Of a DNA stretch of 64,000 nucleotides, positions 26,429-35,381 are shown in pieces. The notes beneath the pieces were generated by a model. It did not search any database, had not been told where the DNA came from, and saw nothing but the letters and a program-made list of their open reading frames with translations. The stretch is taken from NCBI GenBank assembly GCA_965116395.1, contig OZ220684.1, forward strand, positions 5,208,001 to 5,272,000, read 5' to 3'. Positions within the stretch are counted from its first letter, which is position 1. Each line of letters opens with the position of its first letter. Source of the DNA: Bin5 sp965116395. Its GTDB lineage: Bacteria; Chloroflexota; Anaerolineae; Caldilineales; Caldilineaceae. Position numbers and translations under genes: made by a program.

Positions 26429-29400
26429 TTAGTTGTACGGTTCGACACTTGGCGCGACGGCAACTGCATCGACTTCCGGCTGTGACGGCTGGGAACTGTA
26501 AGTTCCTTCCACACTTGGGTCAACCTGAACTTCTGCCACCTGGCGACCGTTGTTATGGGTGCCACACCAGGTAGAAATCAGGCTGCTGTTGGGCAGAGTC
26601 AGGAAGCTCAGACTCTTGGTAGTGGTGGTTGATGCGATCACCGCAGTCTCCAACGAGAAATAAGTGTTCGAGTCGGAGTTGGACCTGTAGTAGAGATTGT
26701 AAAGCCCCGTACATGTATCAGCGTCGATCCAACTGACCTCGAGTTCGATATTGCCATTTGATGGCAGCGAAACTTCAACTGTTACTGAATTCGCGGCGGG
26801 TTGTTGTGTTGAAGGTACCTGCTCTGGGCTGACCTCCTGCTGTACCTCTGCCGCTTGTTGTGTACTGGCGACTTGCTGTATTTCGGCAGCCTGCGTATCC
26901 GTCGATGATACACTTGCTGTGACCGTCAACAGATCTGATAGCGGTCCGGCGAGATAGGTCAGGTCGCGGTAGATCCACCCCTGTGTCCCTGCTGCGTCAT
27001 ACCTTACCTTAACCCAGTCTTCATTGGGATTGAAGGCGACGATCTCGACCCAAGCCCCTTCTGTCAGAGTGGTGACCAGACTGTGGCTCGTGTCCGGTCC
27101 CGACCGTACATTCAGGAGGGCCGTGTTTGCGATGGCTACAGGCAGCATCTCAATCTCCGCAGCGGTAATCCGTTTTACATCGTCCAGCGTTCCCACGAGA
27201 ACGGTAAGGTTTTCGCTAATCCAACCTAATTGCTCCAGACCGTCGATCTCAACCAGATACCAGTTCTCATCCGGGCTGATCCCCATGATCCAGGCCCTGG
27301 TTCCCTGGCCGATGGCCTTCAAAACGTTGTAGGTGTCTCCGGGGCCTTCCCGCACATTGAGGAGCGACGGATAGGTGACGGCAATCGGGCGTTCGACTGC
27401 CGTACTGCTGCCGGGCTGCCCAACCTGCCAGTTTGCGACTCGCCTTACGCCGGCTAGCGATCCAACGACCGTCGTCAAGTCCTGATAGATCCAAGCCGGG
27501 TCGTCCAAGCTGTCCAACTCGACCAGGAACCATTCGTCCAGCGGGCCGATGCCGACAATTTCGGCCCTCGTGCCTTGCGTAACCGTTGTAACGACATCGT
27601 ACTCGATACCCGGACCGCTGCGCACATTCATGATAGCTGGAATGGTAACAGCGATCGGGTTTGTAGTTCCGGTGGCAATCCCATCAATCTCAGCTTGCGT
27701 ATACTGCTTGACGCTTGCAAGCGATCCTGTAACGGTCGTCAGTCCAGCGTAGATCCAGGCAGGTTCGCTGAGCACACCCAACCTGACCTTATACCATTCG
27801 GAGTTGGGCCCGATCCCTATGATTGTAGCCTGCGTTCCCTTGGGAACGGTAGTCAGGATTTCGTAGGTGAGGCCCGGCCCAGAGCGCACGTTCAATATGT
27901 CAGGCGATGTGATGGCCAGAGGGCCATCGCCGGCAAATGGAATGAGGTCGATTTCCCACTGTTCCAAAATGCGGACCCCATCAATGGAGCCTTCGACCGT
28001 GGTTAGATCCTGATAGATCCAGACCATGCCGTCAACCCCTACGATTTGGACCTGGAACCAATCGTCGACTGGATCTCTGCCATAGATGTTGGCGCGCGTC
28101 CCTTCTGGGACGGTCGTTATTACTTCGTAGTTGAGTCCTGGCCCTCTTCTCACGTTGAGAAGGATAGGTGTTGTAATCGCTACCGGAACGGGGGTATGCG
28201 ACCACTGCTGCTGTTGTGACGGAGAGTAAGATGACGGTGGGACATATTTCTGCTGGTTGTTCGAGTTCCCCTGGTTACCTGAGTTGTTCTTGCTGCCTGA
28301 GTTGCCGCCGTTGTTGTTATTGCCGCCGTTGTTCTTGCCGCCGTTCCCTTGTTGGCCGGACTGTCCGTCACTCACAGTGATAGTGAAGGTATCGCTGGCG
28401 GAGGCAAATTCGCTGTCAGAAGCGGTATATGTTACGACTGTTGCCGCTGCCAACGTGGGTGTGCCTGTGATGGTCCTGGATGTCTGCACGAAAGTCAAAC
28501 CGGCCGGCAGGGTCGTCACACTATATGCGTATGGGGCCGATCCTCCGCTGGCCGCGGGCAGTTGCTTGGTGAGTTGTTCTCCTACAGTCGCCGAGAAATC
28601 CGTCGTGTCACCCAGGGCCAGAGGCGCTGCCCTGATCGTGATCGTGAAGACATCGCTCGCATGACTGTTGTTGGCGTCGGACACGGAATAGGTGACTACA
28701 GTCGAGCCTATAACCGTTGGCGTTCCCGTTATCGTGTGCATCCCGCGAATGAACGTCAAGCCGTCCGGCAGGCGCGTAACACTGTACAGATAAGGTAACG
28801 TACCTCCATTCACGGCTGGCAGCTGCCGGGTAAACTGCTCTCCGATTATTCCTAAGAATTCAGTTGAGTCGTACAGGGTCAGCTCTGACGGATTCTGGGT
28901 GCCGCCATCTTCGACGTCGTCGGTACCGGTTTCGCCTTGTGGGTCGGTCTGAGAATCGCTTACAGTAATTGTGAACGAATCGCTGGCGGTTTGAGACCTG
29001 TGGTCAGTCACTGTAAAGGTGACATCCTTAGTTTCCGCCATTGACGGCGTTCCGGTGATAGTGCGGGTGCTCTGCACAAAGGATAATCCGGCCGGCAGAT
29101 TGGTCTCTGAATATTGGTAAGGCGTGGTGCCTCCCGTCGCTTGAGGCAGTTGCTGCGTGAACCGCTCCCCAACCGTCGCCGAGAATCCTGTGGTGTCACT
29201 CAAACTAGGGACCGCAGGGCCTACATTGATCGTGAACTCATCGCTGTCCACGTTATTGCCATCGTCATGCACGCTATAGGTGACGTCGGTAATCCCTTCC
29301 TGTGTGGGCGTTCCCGAAATCGTCTGCGTCCCTCTGTCAAACGTTAAACCTGGCGGCAGCGTGGTGGTGACGTAATATTCATAGGGTGGTGTGCCTCCGG

Positions 29401-32400
29401 TGGCTCCCGGCAGTTGCTGCGTGAATTGCTTTCCAACATTGGCCAAGAATTCGACCGAGTCGCCCAAAGTCAAGACTGAGGGGGTTTGCGTGTTGCCGCC
29501 ATTGTTGTTGTTGTTGTTGTTATTATTGTTGTTGTTATTGTTGTTGTTATTATTGTTGTTGTTGTTGCCCTGATTTTGATTCAGATCGGTCACGGTTATC
29601 TTGAACGTGACGCTGTCCTGATCGTTGTAATAGTCCGAAACTGTGTAGGTAACGTTTGCAATCTCGACTTGGGTCGGCGTTCCCGTAATGACGAGGGTGC
29701 TTTCAATGAATTCTACTCCGGCTGGCAGACCGGTCACTGTGTAAGTGAGTGGGAGCCTGCCTCCGGTAGCGGCTGGAAGCGTGAGGGTGAACAGTTCGTC
29801 CTTCATTCCTGACGTATCTGAGACGTTTGCCAGAGCCGGTGGCGCATAGACGTTGATCGTGAAATCCTTAGCCGCGGAGTCGCTGTCGTCGTCAAAAACT
29901 GTAAATGTGACCGTTGTTGCGCCGGCAGAGTCTGGACTGCCAGACAAGATTCGCGTGTTGTCATCGAAGATCAGTCCGGACGGCAAAGCGGAGATTGTAT
30001 ATGTATAGGGTGAGTCTCCGCCCGTACCCGCCGGCAACTCCGCCCGCAGACTACTGCCGACCTTCAGGTGCATGTCGTCTATGGACGGTTCAGAGGGCGT
30101 GTTGTCTGCTGCGACATCCAGTGCGAACGTCTGCGATACTTCGTCGAGGTCGCGGTCTGTCACGGTATAGGTGACCTGGTGCACGCCGGTCTGGCTAGCG
30201 TTGGGCGTGCCAGCGAGTCTTTTCGTAGCCAAATTGAATGTGAGCGTGTTGGGATGCCCTGAAATGGTATAGGTATACGGGGCATTCCCGCCCGTGGCGC
30301 TGGGCAGTGTCACCGCAAAAGGACTATCCACTCGCAGATCGAAGTCGGGGATTTCGTAGGGGAATGCAGGATCTGTGTCCCCCTCACTGACGGAGATCTT
30401 GAACTGCCGGCTCGCGGTGTCTCCGTCCTTGTCCACTACTGAGAATGTGACGTCGATCTCTTGTATGACCGTCGGCGTACCTGCAATCGTTAGCGTGGAT
30501 GTCACGAAAGACAGGCCCGTCGGCAGAGGGGTAGCATCGTATTCGAACGGCTCCCTACCACCGGAGACTGCGGTCAGCACGAGTGTGAATGCCTCATCCT
30601 TTGGTGCCATGATGTCATTCACGGCGACCAACGAAGGCATTGCATAGACAATAATCGAGAATTTACTCGAGGCAGGGTCGCCGTCCTCGTCCTTTGCTGT
30701 GTAAGTGACTTCATGACTGTTCGCAGCTGTCGGTGTACCTGTAATTGTGCGACTCGATTTGACGAAGGTAAGACCGGGAGGCAGCCCAGTTGCATCGTAG
30801 TCCAGGGTGCCGTCGCCACCGCTGCCTGCCGGAAGCCTCTGGGTGAACTGCACTCCGACTTTCGCCGGGTAGGTAGTGCTCGACAGATCTTGCAACGTCG
30901 GCATATTGTCCGCACTGACAGCAATCGTAAAGGTCGTGCTTGCTTCGTCCTGGTCTGCGTCCTTTACTTTGTAGGCGACAACTTTGCTTCCGGCCGTCGT
31001 CGGCGTCCCCGTTACCTGTCGTGTATCCGGGTTGAATGTTAGCCCATCCGGCAGATTCGTCGCCGAATGCACCAAGGCGCCGTCGCCCCCGCTGCCTGCA
31101 CTTATCGTCTGCGTGAAGGGTGACCCTACTCTTGCCTGATAAGTGGTCGACGACAGGTCAGCCAACGTGGGCGTATTGTTCGCATTGACCTGTATCGTGA
31201 ACGTCGTGCTAGTTCCATCCTCGTCTTCGTCTCGCACTGTGTAGGTCACAGTCTTGGATTCAACCGTTGTGGGTCTGCCCGTAACTGTCCGTGTTGACTG
31301 AACGAAACTGAGCCCATCCGGCAGATTAGTGGCCGTATGCACCAAGGTTCCGTCGCCTCCACTCCCCGCCGGAAGACTTTGAGTAAACTGCACTCCGACT
31401 CTCGCCGTGTAGGTAGTGGCCGCCAGGTCTACCAACGTCGGCGTATTGTTGGTTCTGACGTCTATTGTAAAGGTCGTACTGGCTTCGTCCTGGTCATCGT
31501 CCCGCACCTTGTATGTTACCGTCTTTGATTCCACCGTAGTGGGCTCGCCCGTGATTCTTCGTGAAGTGGGGTCAAAACTGAGACCATCCGGCAGATTCGT
31601 CGCTGTGTGCACCAGCCCACCATCTCCCCCTGTTCCGGCGGGCAAAGTCTTGGTGAAGGGCACACCGACTTTCGCGACGTAGGTAGTTGCCGACAGGTTA
31701 TCCAACGCCGGCATGTTGTTCGCACTGACAGCAATCGTAAAGGTCGTGCTTGCTTCGTCCTGGTCGTCGTCCTTTACTTTGTAGACGACAACTTTGCTTC
31801 CTGCCGTGGTCGGCGTCCCCGTTACCTGTCGTGTATCCGGGTTGAAAGTTAGCCCATCTGGCAGATTCGTCGCCGAATGCACCAAGGTGCCGTCGCCCCC
31901 GCTGCCTGCACTTATCGTCTCAGTGAAGGGTGACCCTACTCTTGCCTGGTAGGTAGTTGACGACAGGTCAGCCAACGTGGGCGTATTGTTCGCATTGACC
32001 TGTATCGTGAACGTCGTGCTAGTTCCATCCTCGTCTTCGTCTCGCACTGTGTAGGTCACAGTCTTGGATTCGACCGTTGTGGGTCTGCCCGTAACTGTCC
32101 GTGTTGCCTGAACGAAACTGAGCCCATCCGGCAGATTGGTGGCCGTATGCACCAAGGTTCCGTCGCCTCCACTCCCCGCCGGTAGACTCTGAGTGAACTG
32201 CACTCCGACTCTCGCCGTGTAGGTAGTGGCGGACAGGTCTTCCAACGTAGGCGTATTGTTGGTTCTGACGTCTATTGTAAAGGTCGTACTGGCTTCGTCC
32301 TGGTCATCGTCTCGCACCTTGTATGTTACCGTCTTTGATTCCACCCTAGTGGGCTCGCCCGTGATTCTTCGCGAAGTGGGGTCGAAACTGAGACCATCCG

Positions 32401-34255
32401 GCAGATTCGTCGCTGTGTGCACCAACCCACCATCTCCCCCTGTTCCGGCGGGCAAAGTCTTGGTGAAGGGAACACCGACTTTCGCGACATAGGTAGTCGC
32501 CGACAGGTTATCCAACGCCGGCATGTTGTTCGCACTGATTGCTATTACAAAAGTGGCGCTGGCCGGGTCACCGTCGGCGTCTCGAACCGTGTAGGTAACG
32601 GACGGGGACTGCACTGTTGCGGGCGTGCCAGTGATCTTGTGTGTATCCGTGATGAAAGTGAGGCCGTCTGGCAGATTAGTAACGGAGAATGTAAGGGGTG
32701 TGTCGGCGCCTGTGCCTCGAGATATGTCCTGTTCGAAGAGTCTCCCGACTCTGCCGTAGGAATTGGGAATGGCGGGAGCCGAAGGAGAATAGTCCTGAAC
32801 GACTGTTATTTTGAATTGGACGGAGTCTGGGTCTCCGTCAGCGTCAGTGACTGTATAGGTGACGGTGGATTCTCCGTATGAGGTCGGCGTGCCTGCAATA
32901 GTGCGCGTTGAGCGAGTAAAATTGAGCCCTGCGGGCAGCCCTGTTGCTGTGTAGGATAGTGTTCCGTCGCCGCCGGTTCCCTCGGGAAGCTGCTTGCTGA
33001 AAGGCGAATTTTGTTTCGCGGTCATATTGGAAACGGTTGGGGCCGAAGGGGTTAGATCTGGATCGCCGATGGTGAAGTCGATCGCGCCGGAAAGAATCAG
33101 ATTGCCTGACGGCCTTTCATCCATACGGCTTTCCAACTTGTAGGTGCCAACTGGACAGTCTGAGGGGATGGTTATGCGATTTACATATGGGTTACTGTTG
33201 ATGGTAGCTTGGACATCCTGCCCCCATCCTACAAGGCTACCTCCGCAGTCCATCCTTCCGACTGCCTGATTAGTGGCCGTATTGGTCAGAAGGTCGGTAG
33301 CTCTGACATTTGTGCCGTCTGGAATATCCATGAACGAGAAGTAGACGTTGAATTCCGTACCGGGAGCGACCGGAGAACTCTCGGACATGCTGACACTTAC
33401 GGACGGAGTGGCGTTGGGATCCGTAGTTATTTCAAAGTTTACGTCTTTGGAACCTCGAAGACGGTTGTCAGAGTCTTTCAGAGTTACATGGAGGGTATAT
33501 TCATTTGTGGGGCAAGAGTCGGTAACTGTGACGGACTTTTGTACTGGGTTTCCAGAGACATCGTTAAGCGTGAACGTGTTGTTTCTTTCCAGCCCCGTTC
33601 CTTCGCAGATTTCGGCATAGTTGGGGGGGTTTCTGGCCATCAGATAGGCTGTGTAAGTGTAGTCCTCGCCCTGGGCCAGATTATTAAAGTTGATGGTTGG
33701 ATTGATAGCCGTGCCGCGGTAGTAGGTACCGGTCGGCATTTCGATTGTCACAGAGGGGCCTACATTTACTCTGACGTCATGTGTGCTGGTAACGAGTTTG
33801 GTGTGGGGGTTGGTGTCCCTATCCTTTACGACCACCTGCAGCCTGTAGTCGCCGACCGGGCAAGTCGTTGTAAGGGCAAGATCGTTTGGACCGTGGTTCC
33901 AAGGGGATCTCCAATATGCGTTGGTGATAAATAGTTCACCTCCGACCAGGTGCTCCAGGCAGTTGTTCGCGTTGGTCCAAGAGCCGTTAGAGTTACGTTC
34001 AAAATCGTACCGGAAGGATATCTTGCCGAATTCGGTGGCGTCATTGGGATCCTGGGGCATGTTGTAGAATCCGGCATGGACGTAGGTGACGTCTCCCTGG
34101 GTCAGCGTATGTTTCCCTATAGAAATATTTACCTGCGGGGCGTCCTGAGCCAGGGCGGCCCGGGGACGCGGCGTTACGACGGCAGCAAGCAGTGCAAGCA
34201 GCATGACGCACAGGCCGATCAGTGAACCGATCAGAAACTCTTTCCGCCTTTGCAT
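26429..34255 (-). CDS. Giant secreted surface protein with Ig-like (He_PIG/cadherin-like) repeats and SH3b domains
   Basis: About 2,608 residues from ATG 34255 (a TTG 30 bases further out extends it to 2,618). A signal peptide (KEFLIGSLIGLCVMLLALLAAVV, cut near ALAQD) precedes three Ig-like modules, then about 13 modules of 90 residues of the He_PIG type (core pattern AGTGGDGxLxHTATNLPDGLSF ... ITGTPT ... VTYxVxDxDxD). A run of asparagines of about 22 residues follows, then four more such modules, an Asn/Gly-rich linker, five bacterial SH3 modules (LNVRSGPGxxYxVxTTVxxGT ... WxxVxL ... WIYxDLT), a Gln-rich stretch and a final beta-rich domain. No LPXTG or C-terminal membrane segment is present. 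Likely role is adhesion or cell-wall binding. Confidence 0.85.
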   Translation of the reverse strand: MQRRKEFLIGSLIGLCVMLLALLAAVVTPRPRAALAQDAPQVNISIGKHTLTQGDVTYVHAGFYNMPQDPNDATEFGKISFRYDFERNSNGSWTNANNCLEHLVGGELFITNAYWRSPWNHGPNDLALTTTCPVGDYRLQVVVKDRDTNPHTKLVTSTHDVRVNVGPSVTIEMPTGTYYRGTAINPTINFNNLAQGEDYTYTAYLMARNPPNYAEICEGTGLERNNTFTLNDVSGNPVQKSVTVTDSCPTNEYTLHVTLKDSDNRLRGSKDVNFEITTDPNATPSVSVSMSESSPVAPGTEFNVYFSFMDIPDGTNVRATDLLTNTATNQAVGRMDCGGSLVGWGQDVQATINSNPYVNRITIPSDCPVGTYKLESRMDERPSGNLILSGAIDFTIGDPDLTPSAPTVSNMTAKQNSPFSKQLPEGTGGDGTLSYTATGLPAGLNFTRSTRTIAGTPTSYGESTVTYTVTDADGDPDSVQFKITVVQDYSPSAPAIPNSYGRVGRLFEQDISRGTGADTPLTFSVTNLPDGLTFITDTHKITGTPATVQSPSVTYTVRDADGDPASATFVIAISANNMPALDNLSATTYVAKVGVPFTKTLPAGTGGDGGLVHTATNLPDGLSFDPTSRRITGEPTRVESKTVTYKVRDDDQDEASTTFTIDVRTNNTPTLEDLSATTYTARVGVQFTQSLPAGSGGDGTLVHTATNLPDGLSFVQATRTVTGRPTTVESKTVTYTVRDEDEDGTSTTFTIQVNANNTPTLADLSSTTYQARVGSPFTETISAGSGGDGTLVHSATNLPDGLTFNPDTRQVTGTPTTAGSKVVVYKVKDDDQDEASTTFTIAVSANNMPALDNLSATTYVAKVGVPFTKTLPAGTGGDGGLVHTATNLPDGLSFDPTSRRITGEPTTVESKTVTYKVRDDDQDEASTTFTIDVRTNNTPTLVDLAATTYTARVGVQFTQSLPAGSGGDGTLVHTATNLPDGLSFVQSTRTVTGRPTTVESKTVTYTVRDEDEDGTSTTFTIQVNANNTPTLADLSSTTYQARVGSPFTQTISAGSGGDGALVHSATNLPDGLTFNPDTRQVTGTPTTAGSKVVAYKVKDADQDEASTTFTIAVSADNMPTLQDLSSTTYPAKVGVQFTQRLPAGSGGDGTLDYDATGLPPGLTFVKSSRTITGTPTAANSHEVTYTAKDEDGDPASSKFSIIVYAMPSLVAVNDIMAPKDEAFTLVLTAVSGGREPFEYDATPLPTGLSFVTSTLTIAGTPTVIQEIDVTFSVVDKDGDTASRQFKISVSEGDTDPAFPYEIPDFDLRVDSPFAVTLPSATGGNAPYTYTISGHPNTLTFNLATKRLAGTPNASQTGVHQVTYTVTDRDLDEVSQTFALDVAADNTPSEPSIDDMHLKVGSSLRAELPAGTGGDSPYTYTISALPSGLIFDDNTRILSGSPDSAGATTVTFTVFDDDSDSAAKDFTINVYAPPALANVSDTSGMKDELFTLTLPAATGGRLPLTYTVTGLPAGVEFIESTLVITGTPTQVEIANVTYTVSDYYNDQDSVTFKITVTDLNQNQGNNNNNNNNNNNNNNNNNNNNNNGGNTQTPSVLTLGDSVEFLANVGKQFTQQLPGATGGTPPYEYYVTTTLPPGLTFDRGTQTISGTPTQEGITDVTYSVHDDGNNVDSDEFTINVGPAVPSLSDTTGFSATVGERFTQQLPQATGGTTPYQYSETNLPAGLSFVQSTRTITGTPSMAETKDVTFTVTDHRSQTASDSFTITVSDSQTDPQGETGTDDVEDGGTQNPSELTLYDSTEFLGIIGEQFTRQLPAVNGGTLPYLYSVTRLPDGLTFIRGMHTITGTPTVIGSTVVTYSVSDANNSHASDVFTITIRAAPLALGDTTDFSATVGEQLTKQLPAASGGSAPYAYSVTTLPAGLTFVQTSRTITGTPTLAAATVVTYTASDSEFASASDTFTITVSDGQSGQQGNGGKNNGGNNNNGGNSGSKNNSGNQGNSNNQQKYVPPSSYSPSQQQQWSHTPVPVAITTPILLNVRRGPGLNYEVITTVPEGTRANIYGRDPVDDWFQVQIVGVDGMVWIYQDLTTVEGSIDGVRILEQWEIDLIPFAGDGPLAITSPDILNVRSGPGLTYEILTTVPKGTQATIIGIGPNSEWYKVRLGVLSEPAWIYAGLTTVTGSLASVKQYTQAEIDGIATGTTNPIAVTIPAIMNVRSGPGIEYDVVTTVTQGTRAEIVGIGPLDEWFLVELDSLDDPAWIYQDLTTVVGSLAGVRRVANWQVGQPGSSTAVERPIAVTYPSLLNVREGPGDTYNVLKAIGQGTRAWIMGISPDENWYLVEIDGLEQLGWISENLTVLVGTLDDVKRITAAEIEMLPVAIANTALLNVRSGPDTSHSLVTTLTEGAWVEIVAFNPNEDWVKVRYDAAGTQGWIYRDLTYLAGPLSDLLTVTASVSSTDTQAAEIQQVASTQQAAEVQQEVSPEQVPSTQQPAANSVTVEVSLPSNGNIELEVSWIDADTCTGLYNLYYRSNSDSNTYFSLETAVIASTTTTKSLSFLTLPNSSLISTWCGTHNNGRQVAEVQVDPSVEGTYSSQPSQPEVDAVAVAPSVEPYN
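29501..29568. repeat. (TTG/TTA)n trinucleotide tract encoding polyasparagine
   Basis: A 68-base run built only of TTG and TTA triplets on the plus strand reads as AAC/AAT on the coding strand, giving an almost pure Asn tract between two Ig-module blocks of the giant protein. All triplets are synonymous Asn codons, so the codon mix is free to vary while the residue is kept. Length is likely to vary by slippage. Confidence 0.9.
30911..32530. repeat. Two tandem copies of an 810-bp repeat inside the giant gene
   Basis: Copies at 30911-31720 and 31721-32530; CGCACTGACAGCAATCG and most of the following bases recur exactly 810 bases apart, with only scattered substitutions. 810 bp is 270 codons, that is three 90-residue Ig modules, so the duplicated unit is a module triplet (NNMPALDNL, NNTPTL(E/V)DL, NNTPTLADL). 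The neighbouring modules are much more diverged, which points to recent duplication or gene conversion. Confidence 0.9.
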
Positions 34256-34340
34256 TCCCTTGGTACCTTGACTAATTCGATCCAAAACTCACCTGTTCCT
34301 GCGCTCGCATTCGAAAATTGTCGCACGTGTCTCAGCCAAA

Positions 34341-34369
34341 ATTTAAGTTATCCCCATTGGCAGTGTCAA
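34341..34369 (-). promoter_or_regulatory. Candidate promoter for the giant surface-protein gene
   Basis: On the minus strand TTGACA (34364-34369) and TTAAAT (34341-34346) are 17 bases apart. The predicted transcript start is about 80 bases before ATG 34255 and about 50 before the TTG at 34285. The -35 box is perfect and the -10 box matches four of six consensus positions. Confidence 0.5.
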
Positions 34370-35071
34370 GCAGTTGAGCAGACGCTCCTGATGGCGGAAA
34401 ACAGCGGTATTGCAACTGCTGTCAGCCAAGCGGAATTGGCCAATTACCAGAGTAATTTGGCCAGAAAGTCCCTCCAGGGGATCCCTCGCCAGGCCTGTCA
34501 ACGAGACTCGATTTTCGGGCGAGCGGAAGTAGGCGATCCCTATACGTAGATGTGGCGTATAGGAAGTGTCCAACGTACATTTAACGTCCGTTCAAGAGTG
34601 TTCTTGCTGGTTGAACCGGAAGGAGGACAGATTTTTTCCTGCTTGCTGAGGCACGCGACAGACTGCGCGAAAGAGTCTGGAAGATGGATTGGTCTTTGGG
34701 CACTTCAGGACTATTGAATGCAAGGACCGAATCCCTTCACATGCCGCACTCGGCTCCTATTTGCATCCTTACGCGGAGATTTTATGGAGAATCAGCGCTC
34801 AGCTCGCTCCCTGGAAGGTCGAACGTTGTTGTTTTCCTCGCGTATTCCATTTGTTTTCCCTGAAAAGGTGAGACTTCGCGGCCTGCATGTTAAGAATAGC
34901 TGATCGATCCAACCTTTGTCCTCCCTCAGTGACCAGGTATTGGTCGGTCATCTTTCAAGTTTTCCCACTGCTGGGCAATCTTGGTGAGTTTTGGGAGATT
35001 AGGCTTAGAAAGTCTCGACATCTGACCAGGGAATATACGGCAGATATGGCCGTATAGACTGAGCAGCGCGC
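34370..35071. other. Intergenic region between divergent surface-protein and lysine transcription units
   Basis: About 700 bases with no supportable gene. The open frames on either strand have no family match or ribosome-binding site. Regulatory elements are found only at the two ends, described separately. Confidence 0.5.
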
Positions 35072-35115
35072 ATACCGCTGCCGAATTTGACAGCGGTATT
35101 TCTTTTCGGTATGAT
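35072..35115 (+). promoter_or_regulatory. Promoter of the lysine operon with overlapping inverted repeat
   Basis: TTGACA (35087-35092) and TATGAT (35110-35115) are separated by exactly 17 bases, close to the ideal vegetative promoter; transcription should start near 35122. The inverted repeat ATACCGCTG (35072-35080) / CAGCGGTAT (35091-35099) straddles the -35 box and is a candidate operator. The same repeat followed by TTCTTTT could be read as a terminator, but nothing upstream on this strand needs one. Confidence 0.65.
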
Positions 35116-35206
35116 TGTGCCTTGTTGACTGGCAAGTCGGATTCACAAGTAGGAATCAAAGAAGCGCGGGGCTTAGAGCCAAACCTTGCCCCTGAAGAAA
35201 GAGCGG

Positions 35207-35272
35207 ATGAGAACTCAAGAAGCACTGTTTCAGTTGACCTGCATAAAGAGCAAGAAGCGGAATCCAGACTGA
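35207..35272 (+). CDS. Lysine-rich leader peptide (attenuator)
   Basis: A 21-codon ORF: MRTQEALFQL, then TCI, then KSKKRNPD and a TGA stop. Lys codons at positions 14, 16 and 17 (35246-35257) lie just before the stop, and the stop falls in the loop of a small hairpin that competes with an antiterminator. The AGAAAGAG stretch upstream could serve as a ribosome-binding site. It is followed 44 bases later by an intrinsic terminator and then by homocitrate synthase, the first lysine-pathway enzyme. Too short for family searches; the call rests on position, codon content and RNA structure. Confidence 0.65.
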   Translation: MRTQEALFQLTCIKSKKRNPD

Positions 35273-35350
35273 CCTGTCTGTTGTTTGCGCCTGCTCAGAT
35301 GTTGCAATTTTAGCCACCGGCCATTCCAGACAGGATGGACCGGTTTTTTT
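35265..35350 (+). terminator. Lysine attenuator: anti-antiterminator, antiterminator and intrinsic terminator
   Basis: Three mutually exclusive pairings are visible. First, CAGAC (35265-35269) with GTCTG (35276-35280). Second, CCTGTCTG (35273-35280) with CAGACAGG (35327-35334), an 8-bp antiterminator. Third, the terminator arms ACCGGCCATTCC (35316-35327) and GGATGGACCGGT (35333-35344), closed except for two bulges and followed by seven T. A ribosome halted at the Lys codons would cover the first arm and free the antiterminator; one at the stop codon would cover 35273-35280 and let the terminator form. Confidence 0.68.
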
Positions 35351-35381
35351 ATTGCCTTAGAAGATCGCCGGGAGCGCGAGT

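Noticed and set aside
30713..33934. Long plus-strand ORFs opposite the giant gene
   Set aside because: They are antisense to the Ig repeats and recur with the 810-bp period, so they are by-products of repeated coding DNA.
35122..35313. 63-codon ORF across the lysine leader
   Set aside because: Its ATG falls on the predicted transcript start with no ribosome-binding site, and it runs through the regulatory stems in another frame.
35122..35381. T-box or lysine riboswitch in the lysine leader
   Set aside because: The T-box core (GGUGGNACCGCG) is absent from the 5' side of the terminator, and the multi-stem lysine riboswitch core motifs were not found; the Lys-codon ORF and competing stems explain the leader better.
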